NCBI GenBank assembly: GCA_030041175.1
Contig: JASHOK010000013.1
Coordinates: 1-48,911 of the forward strand
DNA: 48,911 nucleotides
Direction of reading: 5' to 3'
From: Thermoplasmata archaeon
Lineage (GTDB): Archaea > Thermoplasmatota > Thermoplasmata > Lutacidiplasmatales > UBA184
Below, in pieces: positions 24,842-33,461 of the stretch. Position 1 is the first letter of the stretch. Each line of letters starts with the position of its first letter. The translations under genes were made by a program, and so were the position numbers. Below the pieces are notes generated by a model. It ran no database searches and was not told the origin of the DNA. It saw only the letters and a list, made by a program, of their open reading frames with translations.

Positions 24842-25747
24842 ATGGCGACGCCGGTCGACCTTCGGTGCCCGCACTGCGGAGCCTACGTCACGGCGTACAC
24901 GGCGTATCCGCAAATCACGTCGTACACGCGCTGCCCGCACTGTGGCACTGTCCTCCCATTTGTCGGGCCCCGGGAACCGGCCCCGCTCTACAGCTGGGAG
25001 GTCTATCCCGGCCTATATCCCCCCACCCCCCTCCCGACGCCTCCGAGCCGGTATCGTGGGCCGGCACTGGTCGGCCTACTCCTTGCCGCAACGCTCGTTC
25101 TCGCCGGCCTGGGGGGCGTCTACGCCTGGGTTGGGGGCGACGCGCTGCAGCCCGGCAGTCTCACGGTCGGTGGGACCGTCAGCCCGGGCACCGCGACCGG
25201 AATCTGGGTCCTGGTCCAGGGCGAGAACGGGTTCTCGGAAAACGTCACGACGGTCGACGGCGCGTTTTCGGTATCTCACGTCCCGTACGGTGGCGTGATG
25301 ATCACCGCCGGAGCCAAGGGCTACTACGACGCCCAACTGCTCCTGTTCCTCTCCCCGGTCTATTCCAGCATTACCGGGAGCCCTCGCAGCCTCTCGCTGA
25401 CCCTGGCTCCGGGCAATCCCTCCGAGACCACGATCGTGGACACGACCGCCTTTCCGGACCTGGAGAATTTCGTGGCCACCGTCTGGTCCGGTACGGGCCT
25501 GCTGTGGATCGCCGCGCTCTTCACCGCGCTGGGCGCCACCGCCGTGCGCCGGGGCCGTGCCCCCTACGTTGTGGTCGGCGGCGCGACCGCCATCATCGCG
25601 CCGTTCGTGGTTCCGCTGCTCGGCATCGACGTGGTGAACGAGTGGTGGACCGCGATCGGGCTCCTCGCCATCCCGGCGGGTGTCGTCGTCCTGTTGCTCG
25701 CGCTACCGCCGTTCGCTCGGGCCCAGGCGCCGGTCGAACCCCTCTAG
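24842..25747 (+). CDS. Zinc-ribbon membrane protein with carboxypeptidase-regulatory-like domain
   Basis: The 301-residue protein has an N-terminal zinc ribbon (CPHCGAY...RCPHCGTV). A membrane helix follows at about residues 74-95 (ALVGLLLAATLVLAGLGGVY). A beta-sandwich segment (TVGGTVSPGTATGIWVLVQG, then TTVDGAFSVSHVPYGGVMIT) resembles the CarboxypepD-regulatory fold. Two or three helices near the C-terminus (LLWIAALFTALGATAVRRG, YVVVGGATAIIAPFVVPLLG, AIGLLAIPAGVVVLLLALP) complete it. The ribbon should face the cytoplasm and the sandwich the outside. Function unknown. Confidence 0.78.
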   Translation: MATPVDLRCPHCGAYVTAYTAYPQITSYTRCPHCGTVLPFVGPREPAPLYSWEVYPGLYPPTPLPTPPSRYRGPALVGLLLAATLVLAGLGGVYAWVGGDALQPGSLTVGGTVSPGTATGIWVLVQGENGFSENVTTVDGAFSVSHVPYGGVMITAGAKGYYDAQLLLFLSPVYSSITGSPRSLSLTLAPGNPSETTIVDTTAFPDLENFVATVWSGTGLLWIAALFTALGATAVRRGRAPYVVVGGATAIIAPFVVPLLGIDVVNEWWTAIGLLAIPAGVVVLLLALPPFARAQAPVEPL

Positions 25748-25763
25748 AAGCGCCGGCGCCGAA

Positions 25764-26255
25764 TCACGCGGCGCCGCCGCGGGGTCTCGGAGCGGCCTTC
25801 CGAGAATTCGGGAGGGGCCGACGGTTCCGGTATCCCCCCTGCAGCGGATGCCAAAAGCCGACCTCGTCCTCCCCGCGCCGCCAGCACAGGAAGACGACCT
25901 CGCCGTCGAGCTTGCCGTAAAAGTCGGCGAGGCCCACTTCGAGGTCCTTGACCTCAATGCCTTCCTCGTGCAGGCGCAGGACCTCCTGCTCGAGCCGCCG
26001 ACTCAGGCTCTGCCACTCCTCGTCCAGCCGGTGCCGGAGGGAGAAGTCGGGGTTGTCGTTCGACTCCAATTCCTTCCCCCAGAACGAGGCGAGTCGCTGG
26101 AGCTCCTCGTGAACGACACCGAGGCGCGCCGCCCACGCTTTGAGCTGAGGCAGGAGCGCCCGAAGCTCGTTCAGCCGAGCGTTGGCCTCCTCGACGGTCC
26201 AGAGGCGCGCGGGCGCGGTCGTGCCGTGCTCGTCGCCGGCCCGGTCGGTCTCCAT
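25764..26255 (-). CDS. DUF2203 family protein
   Basis: This 163-residue protein shows the DUF2203 pattern: LWTVEEANARLNELRALLPQ at the N-terminus, a helical middle, GIEVKDLEVGLADFYGKLDG, and FLCWRRGEDEVGFWHPLQGGYR near the C-terminus. The family is widespread in bacteria and archaea and has no known role. The ATG at 26255 is supported by a TATATA centred 26 bases upstream, giving a leaderless message. The last 20 residues are basic and Pro-rich. Confidence 0.88.
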   Translation of the reverse strand: METDRAGDEHGTTAPARLWTVEEANARLNELRALLPQLKAWAARLGVVHEELQRLASFWGKELESNDNPDFSLRHRLDEEWQSLSRRLEQEVLRLHEEGIEVKDLEVGLADFYGKLDGEVVFLCWRRGEDEVGFWHPLQGGYRNRRPLPNSRKAAPRPRGGAA

Positions 26256-26278
26256 CAGCCGTTCGATGCAGCCGGCGG

Positions 26279-26284
26279 TATATA
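26279..26284 (-). promoter_or_regulatory. TATA box of the DUF2203 gene
   Basis: TATATA is centred 26 bases before the ATG at 26255, fixing the gene start and indicating a leaderless transcript. Confidence 0.65.
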
Positions 26285-26347
26285 CCTGTTGCAATGCCGA
26301 ACCGGTCAGCCGCGTCCCGGCGGCCGGGCGCGCAGCGAAAACGGCGC

Positions 26348-27541
26348 TCAGATCAGTCGGAGTTCGCGGCCGGCTTTCTCGAAGGCCGCGATCGCGACGT
26401 CGACGTCTTCCGGGGTCAACGCGGCGTTCATGATCGTACGGATCCGCGCCTTGTCCTTGGCCACCATGGGAAAGACGATCGGCAGGGCGAACACGCCGAG
26501 CTCGAACAGTCGCTGACTCAGGCGCTTCGCTACCGAGCTTTCGCCGACGATCACCGGCGTGATCGGCGTCTCGCTGTGTCCGATGTCGAAGCCGAGCTGT
26601 CGCATCGCTTTCTTGAATCGTTCCGTATGACGCCAGAGCGTCTGGACGTGCTGCGGCTCCTGCTCGAGCACGTCGATCGCGGCGATGCAGGCGGCCGCGA
26701 CCGGGGGTGGATGGGAGCCACTCAGGAGCCACGTCCGCGACTTGTTGAACGCGAAGTCCCGGAGGGCCTGCGACCCCGAGATGTGCCCTCCGACGACGCC
26801 GAACGCCTTCGAAAAGGTGCCCATCTCGACGTGGACCTGGTTCCGTCCGAGGTGGAAGTGCGAGACGATCCCCCGTCCGCCCTCGCCCAGGACGCCCTCG
26901 CCGTGCGCGTCGTCGACGTAGACCATCGCGCCATGCTTCGCAGCGGCCGCGGCGATCCGGTCGAGCGGGGCGATGTCGCCGTCCATGGAAAAGACCCCGT
27001 CGGTGATCACAAGTACGCGTCGGTAGGACGGCTGGTGACGCTCCGCTTCATCCAGGACCCGCTCGAGGTCCGGAACGTCACCGTGCCGATACACCGCGCG
27101 CTCGGCCTTGGAGAGCCGGACCCCGTCGATGATGCTCCCGTGATTGAGCTCATCACTGATCACGAGGTCTCCGTCGCCGACGAGCTGAGGGATCAGTCCC
27201 GCGTTGGTGGCGAAGCCGCTCTGATACACGAGCGACGCCCCGGCGCCCTTGAACCGCGCGAGCCGCTGCTCGAGCTCGACATGCAGGTCCATCGTTCCGG
27301 CGATCGGCCGTACGGAGCCAGACCCGACGCCGTGCGTCCGGACCGCCTCGATGGCGGCCTGCTTCAGCGCCGGATGATTGCTGAGCCCGAGGTAATTGTT
27401 CGAACAGAACATCAGTACCTTCTTGCCGTCGACCTCGCACCACGGCGTGCTCGGGCCCTCGAGCACGTGCAGCCGCCAGTCGAGCTCGCTCTCGACGAGC
27501 TGCTGATACTCCTGGGCGAGGAACGAGGTCGGATCTCTCAT
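26348..27541 (-). CDS. kbl: Glycine C-acetyltransferase (2-amino-3-ketobutyrate CoA ligase)
   Basis: Kbl splits 2-amino-3-oxobutyrate with CoA to glycine and acetyl-CoA. The 397-residue PLP enzyme of the alpha-oxoamine synthase family shows Lys245 in MGTFSKAFG as the cofactor lysine, the VDDAHGEGVLG strand, FCSNNYLGLSNHP at the N-terminus, and GSGSVRPIAGT in the substrate-binding loop. Related 8-amino-7-oxononanoate synthases share these, but the neighbour tdh, whose product is the Kbl substrate, settles the call. Its ATG lies one base after the tdh stop. Confidence 0.95.
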   Translation of the reverse strand: MRDPTSFLAQEYQQLVESELDWRLHVLEGPSTPWCEVDGKKVLMFCSNNYLGLSNHPALKQAAIEAVRTHGVGSGSVRPIAGTMDLHVELEQRLARFKGAGASLVYQSGFATNAGLIPQLVGDGDLVISDELNHGSIIDGVRLSKAERAVYRHGDVPDLERVLDEAERHQPSYRRVLVITDGVFSMDGDIAPLDRIAAAAAKHGAMVYVDDAHGEGVLGEGGRGIVSHFHLGRNQVHVEMGTFSKAFGVVGGHISGSQALRDFAFNKSRTWLLSGSHPPPVAAACIAAIDVLEQEPQHVQTLWRHTERFKKAMRQLGFDIGHSETPITPVIVGESSVAKRLSQRLFELGVFALPIVFPMVAKDKARIRTIMNAALTPEDVDVAIAAFEKAGRELRLI

Positions 27542-27542
27542 G

Positions 27543-28604
27543 CTACCACCGGGCCTCCAGAGAGACCTTCGCCGCCTGCCCGGACTCGATCAGGTCCATG
27601 GCCCTCGGTAGATCTCGGATCGGGATCCGGTGCGTGATGATCTGCGACATCTTCCCCCGGAACTCTGGCTTTGCCAGAAGACCCTTGACCTGGTACCACG
27701 TCGCAAACATCCGGCGACCGAAGATCCCGTGAATCCGGGCCGCCCGGAAGATCACCGCGTCATCGAAGTTGAGGGGCGCCGGCTTGTCGAAGAGGCCGAG
27801 CAGGGACACCCGACCGCCCGGTGTTAGCGCGTCAAAGACCAGCTGCAGGGACGCCGGATGTCCGGACATCTCGACCGCGACATCGACCCCGTGGCCGCCG
27901 GTCAGCGACCGGATCGTATCGGCGATGGACTCGCCCTCCTGCGTCGGGTCCAGCACTCGGTCCGCGCCCATCTTGACGGCCAGGGCCTTGCGCACCGGAT
28001 TTACCTCGGTGGCGATCACCGTCTCCGCCCCGAGATGCTTGCCCACCGCGATCGCCAACAGTCCGATCGGTCCGCACCCGGTGACGAGCAGGTTGCTGCC
28101 CGCGAGATCTTCGATGTTGTCTTCGGGAAGCAGCGCATGCACCGCGTTCCCCAGCGGCTCTTGCACAGAAGCAAGTGCGGGGTCGAGTTCGGGGTCGTTC
28201 TTCCACGCGTTCTGTTCGGGTAGCACGGCGTATTCCGCGTAGACCCCGTTCCGATCGACGCCGAGCACTTCGACGTGCTCGCAGATGTGCATCTTGCCGG
28301 TGCGGCACTGGAAACAGGTGCCGTCGGCGATGTGGGTTTCCGCGGAAACGTGGTCCCCGACCTGGAGACTCCGGACCGCGCGGCCGATGGCCACGACCTC
28401 CCCGCTCACCTCGTGCCCGAAGATGAACGGGACCCGCTTGACGCGGGCCTGGGCCCACTCGTTCCACTTCCAGATATGAACGTCCGTCCCGCAGACGGAC
28501 GATGCGCGGACAGCGATCAACACCTCGTCATCGGAGGGTACGGGATTGGGGACGGTTCGAATCTCCCCGCCAGGCGCTCGCGCCGGTTTCACGTAGGCCT
28601 GCAC
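27543..28604 (-). CDS. tdh: L-threonine 3-dehydrogenase
   Basis: Tdh oxidises threonine with NAD+ to 2-amino-3-oxobutyrate, the Kbl substrate. This 353-residue medium-chain dehydrogenase has catalytic zinc ligands Cys38 (SSVCGTD) and His64-Glu65 (FGHEVSG) and a Rossmann loop LVTGCGPIGLLAI. In the structural zinc site the first Cys is replaced: Asp94, Cys97, Cys100 and Cys108 keep exact D-x2-C-x2-C-x7-C spacing, and acidic first ligands occur in some archaeal alcohol dehydrogenases. It is first in the tdh-kbl operon, with a TATA-like GTTATGC about 33 bases upstream. Confidence 0.95.
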   Translation of the reverse strand: MQAYVKPARAPGGEIRTVPNPVPSDDEVLIAVRASSVCGTDVHIWKWNEWAQARVKRVPFIFGHEVSGEVVAIGRAVRSLQVGDHVSAETHIADGTCFQCRTGKMHICEHVEVLGVDRNGVYAEYAVLPEQNAWKNDPELDPALASVQEPLGNAVHALLPEDNIEDLAGSNLLVTGCGPIGLLAIAVGKHLGAETVIATEVNPVRKALAVKMGADRVLDPTQEGESIADTIRSLTGGHGVDVAVEMSGHPASLQLVFDALTPGGRVSLLGLFDKPAPLNFDDAVIFRAARIHGIFGRRMFATWYQVKGLLAKPEFRGKMSQIITHRIPIRDLPRAMDLIESGQAAKVSLEARW

Positions 28605-28761
28605 AGTGAACCCGGCCCGGTGGAGCCGACTCGGGGCATAACGGTTGGCGAGGAGGAGCCGGGTCGCGGAGTTCGATCGACCCGGAGTCTCTCTACGCGC
28701 GCGTCCGAGCGCGGACCGAATCCGAGGTCCGGAGTCGAGAGAAAATCCGATTCACGAGTTA

Positions 28762-28785
28762 CGCAAGCGCGGTTTCGCGGTTGCG
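28762..28785. repeat. Inverted repeat abutting the ribosomal operon TATA box
   Basis: CGCAA-G-CGCG and CGCG-G-TTGCG form near-perfect inverted arms around a 4-base centre, directly before the TATA box of the rpl3 operon. The size and place fit an operator for a dimeric regulator, or a GC-rich BRE-proximal element. Function is inference. Confidence 0.5.
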
Positions 28786-28786
28786 C

Positions 28787-28795
28787 TTATATATA
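28787..28795 (+). promoter_or_regulatory. TATA box of the ribosomal protein operon
   Basis: TTATATATA is the best TATA box in the window. It predicts a start near 28816 and a 5' leader of about 28 bases before the rpl3 ATG at 28844; the leader contains an SD-like GGAGG. Confidence 0.75.
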
Positions 28796-28843
28796 GCACC
28801 CTTCTCCCCCGCCCCCACCGGAGGCGAACGACGCTCCAAATCG

Positions 28844-29845
28844 ATGGCCCGCCGACACCGACCTCGCCGAGGCTCGCTCGGCTACTCCCCTCGTTCTCGC
28901 TCGTCGCGTAGTGTACCTAGGGTACGCACCTGGCCCTCCGGACCGAAGCAGCCCACCCTGGAAGGCTTCGCCGGGTTCAAGGTTGGCATGACCCATGCTT
29001 TCATCGTAGACTATCGGAAGCGCTCGACTACGGCGGGCCAAGAGGTCTCGGTCCCGGTCACCGTCATCGAGACGCCGCCGATCCACGTGGTCGGAGCGCG
29101 TCTCTACCGGAGCGATCCGTACGGGAGCCGCGTCGTCGGGGAGGTCTGGTCGGAGGAGAGCCACGACGAAGTCGACCGGGCCATTCCTCGGCATCCCGCC
29201 AGTCCATCGGCGACGGTGGACTCCTTCAAGGCCGCCCCGGCCGATGACGTTCGACTGATCGTCCACACAGAGCCGTGGCTGGTGACCGGCGTCGGCTCAA
29301 AGACCCCCGATATCTTCGAGGTCCGAGTGTCGGGGGACGGGTTCGAGGACCGTCGATCGTTCGCGCTGAGTCAACTCGGAAAGGAAGTCACGATCGACCA
29401 AGTTGCCAAAGAAGGAGAATTCTGGGACCTCATCGGGGTCACCAAAGGGAAGGGCTTCCAGGGCCACATCCAGCGCTGGGGCGTTCACCTTCAGCCGCAC
29501 AAGAATTCGAAGCACCGCCGGATGATCGGGACGCTGGGCCCCCACAACCCCAGCTTCGTCACCTACCGGATCCCGCAAGCGGGCCAGATGGGATATCACC
29601 GACGAACGGTCTACAATATTCGTCTCCTGAAGATCGTCCGCGACCCCAAGACCGAGACGGTTGCGCCGAAGGGTGGTTACCTCCACTACGGTGCCGTCCG
29701 TTCGAGCTGTGTCATCGTGCACGGAACCGTGCCGGGTCCTTCGAAGCGGCTCCTCCGGTTCCGGATGCCGATCCGCAGCCAGGTGGCGAGTGTCGAGAAG
29801 GTGGACGTGCGCTTCCTCAGCACCGCGTCCAAGCAGGGAGTATGA
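28844..29845 (+). CDS. rpl3: Ribosomal protein uL3
   Basis: uL3 binds 23S rRNA near the peptidyl-transferase centre and opens the S10-type operon. The 333-residue archaeal form starts MARRHRPRRGSLGYSPRSR, has GFKVGMTH, and the conserved loop TKGKGFQGHIQRWGV with QMGYHRRT after it. The ATG fits the family start, and an SD-like GGAGG lies upstream. It ends in an ATGA overlap with rpl4. Confidence 0.98.
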   Translation: MARRHRPRRGSLGYSPRSRSSRSVPRVRTWPSGPKQPTLEGFAGFKVGMTHAFIVDYRKRSTTAGQEVSVPVTVIETPPIHVVGARLYRSDPYGSRVVGEVWSEESHDEVDRAIPRHPASPSATVDSFKAAPADDVRLIVHTEPWLVTGVGSKTPDIFEVRVSGDGFEDRRSFALSQLGKEVTIDQVAKEGEFWDLIGVTKGKGFQGHIQRWGVHLQPHKNSKHRRMIGTLGPHNPSFVTYRIPQAGQMGYHRRTVYNIRLLKIVRDPKTETVAPKGGYLHYGAVRSSCVIVHGTVPGPSKRLLRFRMPIRSQVASVEKVDVRFLSTASKQGV

Positions 29846-30657
29846 GCGCCGGCGCCCCGACCCCGATTCCGGCCACGCCGCTCGTCCGGGCCCACCTCGT
29901 AAACCTCGAGGGCAAATCCGGTACTGCCGTGACGCTCCCGAAGGCCTTCTCGGTTCCGGTTCGGCCGGACTTGATCCGCCGTGCCGTCGTGGCCGCTCAG
30001 TCGCACCGCATCCAGCCTCATGGCACAACCCCCACCGCCGGCCTCCGGCACTCCGTCGAGTGGTCCGGGAAGGGAAAGGGCGTGGCCCGTACGCCACGTC
30101 TCATGGACTCGATGCGCGGGGCCCAGTCGCCGAACACCGTCGGGGGCCGGCCGGCACACCCGCCTCGCGTGAACACACTGTGGGGAAAGAAGATCAACGT
30201 CAAGGAGCGTCGGAGAGCCTTCGCCGCGGCTCTCGCCGCCACGCGGGACGCGCAGCTCGTACGGGGCCGCGGGCACCGGGTTCCGGAGGGAACGAGCCTC
30301 CCCCTGGTCGTCGAGGACCCCGTGGAGGAGGTCACCTCCTCGAGCGCGGCGAGCCAGTTCCTCGAGCGAGTCGGCCTCCGCGACGACGTGACCCGGGCCC
30401 ACGATGGGACGCACATTCGGGCGGGCCGTGGGAAGCGCCGGGGACGGCTGCGTCGGGAGCCGTCGAGCCTGCTGGTCGTCACCAGTGCTCCCGGTAAGGC
30501 GCGAGGCTTCCGGAACCTGGCGGGCGTCGATGTGATCCCCGTGGGTCGTCTGGGAACCGAGGACCTGGCACCGGGCGGCGACCCGGGCCGCCTCACGATC
30601 TTCTCGAATGCGGCGCTGCTGGCGCTGAAGGTCCGTCTCGAAGGAGGCGTCGAATGA
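29842..30657 (+). CDS. rpl4: Ribosomal protein uL4
   Basis: uL4 lines the peptide exit tunnel. The 271-residue archaeal protein carries the tunnel-loop region HSVEWSGKGKGVARTPR and the segment AHPPRVNTLWGKKINVKERR. The end (VDVIPVGRLGTEDLAPGG) matches the family. It is coupled to rpl3 by ATGA and to rpl23 by a further 4-base overlap. The central RAGRGKRRGRLRR is the usual rRNA-binding patch. Confidence 0.98.
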   Translation: MSAGAPTPIPATPLVRAHLVNLEGKSGTAVTLPKAFSVPVRPDLIRRAVVAAQSHRIQPHGTTPTAGLRHSVEWSGKGKGVARTPRLMDSMRGAQSPNTVGGRPAHPPRVNTLWGKKINVKERRRAFAAALAATRDAQLVRGRGHRVPEGTSLPLVVEDPVEEVTSSSAASQFLERVGLRDDVTRAHDGTHIRAGRGKRRGRLRREPSSLLVVTSAPGKARGFRNLAGVDVIPVGRLGTEDLAPGGDPGRLTIFSNAALLALKVRLEGGVE

Positions 30658-30917
30658 CCGAGCTCCGGCACCGGGTCATCCTCCACCCGTACGTCACCGA
30701 AAAGGCGATGGACGAAATGGAGCGGATGAACAAGCTCGAGTTTTCGGTCGATCGCCGAGCCAGCCGGGCGCAGGTCAAGCATGCGGTCGAAGACCTCTAC
30801 CAGTGCAAGGTCGAGAAGGTCACGATCAAGATCGTGCGAACCGGGAAGATCGCAACGGTGCGCTTCAAGCCCGAGTATTCGGCCGAGGACATCGGCGCTC
30901 GTGCCGGGGTGTTCTGA
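30654..30917 (+). CDS. rpl23: Ribosomal protein uL23
   Basis: uL23 sits at the tunnel exit and forms part of the docking site for SRP and the translocon. The 87-residue protein shows the archaeal pattern VILHPYVTEKAM and VEDLYQCKVEKVTIKI. Size is normal for archaea. The start overlaps the rpl4 stop, and its stop overlaps the rpl2 start (TGATG). Confidence 0.98.
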   Translation: MTELRHRVILHPYVTEKAMDEMERMNKLEFSVDRRASRAQVKHAVEDLYQCKVEKVTIKIVRTGKIATVRFKPEYSAEDIGARAGVF

Positions 30918-31645
30918 TGGGAAAGCGGATCAAGTCCCGACGCCGAGGCGCCGGCACCGGCCCGTACATCTCTCCCAGCCACCGGCACCACGGGGCCATC
31001 TACCATCCGCCGCCGAGTGTGTCGGGCGATGGTCACGTCGTGTCGATCGACCAGGCCCCGGGCCGGACGGCGGCGGTGGTCGTCGTGAAGGGCCCGGCGG
31101 GCGAACGCGTACAGATGCTCGCCGCCGCCGGGATCGCCACGGGCGACACCGTTTCGCTGAATCAGGGCCCGGTCGTCCGGGGCAGCTTGCTCCCCCTCCA
31201 GAGCATTCCCGATGGCGTTCTCGTGTCGAACCTGGAGGTCAAACCGTTCGACGGCGGCCGCCTGGTCCGCGCGGCGGGAGCGAGTGCGCTTGTCGTAGCA
31301 CACTCCGGCAGCGAGGTCACCGTCCAGCTTCCCTCGGGCAAGTTCAAGCAGTTCTTGGAAACCTGTCGGGCCCAGGTCGGTGCTGTCGGCGGGGGCGGCC
31401 GACTGGAGCGGCCGTTCATCAAGGCCGGCAAGAAGGTGCTCGCGTTCCGATCCATCGCGCGTCCTCCGTTCAAGGTCCGGGGCGTCGCCATGAACCCGGT
31501 CAACCATCCGCACGGTGGCGGCGCTCACCAGCATGTCGGCCGTCCCAGCACCGTCGGTGCCGGCGCCTGGCCGGGGCAGAAGGTCGGCCGGTTCTCGCCC
31601 AAGCGCCGGCATGTCCGCCGGGCCCGCCGCGGAGGGGGAAGCTAG
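30917..31645 (+). CDS. rpl2: Ribosomal protein uL2
   Basis: uL2 helps join the subunits and supports the peptidyl-transferase centre. The 242-residue protein begins MGKRIKSRRRGAGTGPY. It has the conserved histidine-bearing loop MNPVNHPHGGGAHQHVGRPS near the C-terminus, with the HPHGGG motif intact. The ATG shares its A with the rpl23 TGA. Confidence 0.98.
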   Translation: MGKRIKSRRRGAGTGPYISPSHRHHGAIYHPPPSVSGDGHVVSIDQAPGRTAAVVVVKGPAGERVQMLAAAGIATGDTVSLNQGPVVRGSLLPLQSIPDGVLVSNLEVKPFDGGRLVRAAGASALVVAHSGSEVTVQLPSGKFKQFLETCRAQVGAVGGGGRLERPFIKAGKKVLAFRSIARPPFKVRGVAMNPVNHPHGGGAHQHVGRPSTVGAGAWPGQKVGRFSPKRRHVRRARRGGGS

Positions 31646-31648
31646 GCC

Positions 31649-32074
31649 ATGCCGAAGGGGCGCAAGGTCCGCAAGGCCGAGGTCCGCCGTAAGCGCGAGT
31701 TTACTCTGCGGGGGAAGACCCTTCCCGAGCTCCTGCAGCTCAGTCTCGCCGACCTTGCGGCCCTGCTGCCGGCGCGGCAGCGGCGGTCGATCCGCCGGGG
31801 CTTCAACGAGGACCAGCGTCGGTTCCTAGAGAAGCTGGGCGAGGGTGCGACGGACAAGCCCATCCGGACCCACTGTCGGGATGTCATCGTGCTTCCGCAG
31901 CACGTCGGGCGTCGGGTCGCCGTGCACAACGGCCGAGAGTACAAGGAGATCGAGGTCCGGCCGGAGATGATCGGACACTACTACGGAGAGTTCTCCCTGA
32001 CCCGCAAGTTCGAGAAGCACTCGGGGCCCGGCGTAGGAGCCACGCGGTCCTCGAAGTTCATGCCGCTCAAGTGA
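31649..32074 (+). CDS. rps19: Ribosomal protein uS19
   Basis: uS19 lies in the small-subunit head and contacts the A-site region. The 141-residue archaeal form shows KPIRTHCRDVIVLPQHVGRR and VAVHNGREYKEIEVRPEMIG, then GEFSLTRKFEKHSGPG. The N-terminal basic arm (MPKGRKVRKAEVRRKREF) is typical of archaeal and eukaryotic members. It starts three bases after the rpl2 stop. Confidence 0.98.
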   Translation: MPKGRKVRKAEVRRKREFTLRGKTLPELLQLSLADLAALLPARQRRSIRRGFNEDQRRFLEKLGEGATDKPIRTHCRDVIVLPQHVGRRVAVHNGREYKEIEVRPEMIGHYYGEFSLTRKFEKHSGPGVGATRSSKFMPLK

Positions 32075-32084
32075 GTGGAGTCCG

Positions 32085-32546
32085 ATGACGCGGGGGTACA
32101 CGTATCAGACGGAATCGGGCATCTCCGTCGCCCGCGCCCGGGGCCAGGAGCTCCCGATGTCGCCCAAGAAGACGTACGAGGTGCTCAACGCAATCCGGGG
32201 CAAGAACCTCGACTCGGCCCGGAAAATCCTGGACGATGCCGTCGCGCTCAAGCGCGCGATCCCCTTCCGACGCTACAACCAGGAGACCGCGCACAAGCGC
32301 GGGGTCGGCCCAGGACGATATCCCCGGAAGGTCTGCCAGGCCCTGCTCGACATCCTGGCGAATGCGGAGGCGAACGCCGAGTTCCAGGGTCTGGACACGG
32401 ACCGGCTCTTCGTGAAAGTGGCCGCGTCCTCCCGGGGGCGGATCGTGAAGGCGAGCATGCCCCGCGGGCAGGGCCGGGCTACGGCCTGGAATGAGCAGAC
32501 GACGCACGTCGAGATCGTGCTCGGCGAACGGAAGGAGGCGGCCTGA
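32085..32546 (+). CDS. rpl22: Ribosomal protein uL22
   Basis: uL22 reaches into the exit tunnel with a beta-hairpin. The 153-residue archaeal form has the MSPKKTYEVLNAIRGKNL helix, the motif FRRYNQETAHKRGVGPGRYP, and the hairpin region RIVKASMPRGQGRATAWNE. It ends with a TGATG overlap into rps3. Confidence 0.98.
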   Translation: MTRGYTYQTESGISVARARGQELPMSPKKTYEVLNAIRGKNLDSARKILDDAVALKRAIPFRRYNQETAHKRGVGPGRYPRKVCQALLDILANAEANAEFQGLDTDRLFVKVAASSRGRIVKASMPRGQGRATAWNEQTTHVEIVLGERKEAA

Positions 32547-33229
32547 TGTCCAGCGAGCGGAAGGTCATCGAAGAGGCCACCCGACGCGTGCTGCTGAAGG
32601 ATTTCCTGATCCAGCAGAGCGCCCGTGCCGGCTTCGGCGGCCTGGACATCCAGCGGACGCCCATGGGCACCCGCGTCACGCTGATCACGGAGCGGCCCGG
32701 GATCATCATCGGCCGCCGGGGAGAGCTCATCAAGCAGTTGACCCAGGACATCCAGAACCGGTTCAAGCTCGATAATCCCCAGATCGAAGTGCAGGAGGAG
32801 CGTCAGCCGGCGCTCAACGCCCAGCTGATGGCCGAGAAGCTGGCCGGGACGCTCGAGCGCGGGTGGCATTTCCGCCGCGCGGGTCACTCGACCGTCCGCC
32901 GGATCATGGAATCGGGCGCCCGAGGCTGTCAGGTGATCCTCTCCGGCAAGCTCACGGGCGAGCGGCACCGGACGGAGCGGTTCAAGGCCGGTACGATCAA
33001 GTACTGTGGGGAAGCGGCCATTCTGCTGATCGGCAAGGGCTTCGCCCAGGCTCGGCTCAAGCCCGGCGTGATCGGGGTCAAGGTCTGGATCATGGGTCCG
33101 GCGGCGAAGCTGCCGGATGAGATCCACGTCAAGGGCGTCGAAGAACGGTCCAAGGCCGCACCGGTCGAGCTGCCGTCGACCGAGGTTCCTCCATTGCCCG
33201 ACGTGCCCCCGGCCGAGGGAGCCTCATGA
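32546..33229 (+). CDS. rps3: Ribosomal protein uS3
   Basis: uS3 sits at the mRNA entry site. The 227-residue protein has the KH domain GIIIGRRGELIKQLTQDIQN and the C-terminal domain RAGHSTVRRIMESGARGCQV with the LSGKL strand. The last 30 residues (VEERSKAAPVELPSTEVPP) are the variable acidic/Pro tail. It overlaps rpl29 by four bases. Confidence 0.98.
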   Translation: MSSERKVIEEATRRVLLKDFLIQQSARAGFGGLDIQRTPMGTRVTLITERPGIIIGRRGELIKQLTQDIQNRFKLDNPQIEVQEERQPALNAQLMAEKLAGTLERGWHFRRAGHSTVRRIMESGARGCQVILSGKLTGERHRTERFKAGTIKYCGEAAILLIGKGFAQARLKPGVIGVKVWIMGPAAKLPDEIHVKGVEERSKAAPVELPSTEVPPLPDVPPAEGAS

Positions 33230-33441
33230 CGCTGCTCCGGATGAAGGAGCTCCGCGCGCTCTCGGACGAGGACCTTCAGAAGAAGATCGCCGACATCGAG
33301 AACGACCTGCTCCGCGAGCGCGGTACGGCGGCGATGGGCGGTGCACCGCCGAGCCCGGGCCGTCTCCGTGCCTTGCGGACGAACGTGGCTCGCGCACTGA
33401 CCGTCCTGTCCGAACGCGCCAATGCCGGCAAGACCCGGTAG
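33226..33441 (+). CDS. rpl29: Ribosomal protein uL29
   Basis: uL29 is a small helical protein near the tunnel exit beside uL23. The 71-residue protein begins MTLLRMKELRALSDEDLQKK and carries the helix-turn-helix typical of the family (LRALRTNVARALTVLSERAN). No SUI1 gene lies after it, unlike many archaea; the RNase P protein gene follows directly. Confidence 0.96.
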   Translation: MTLLRMKELRALSDEDLQKKIADIENDLLRERGTAAMGGAPPSPGRLRALRTNVARALTVLSERANAGKTR

Positions 33442-33461
33442 GGAGAAGGAAGGTTCGCAGC

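Noticed and set aside
26294-27637. 447-codon plus-strand frame over kbl
   Set aside because: It is the antisense frame of kbl; composition is rich in Arg, Asp and Leu and no family is recognised.
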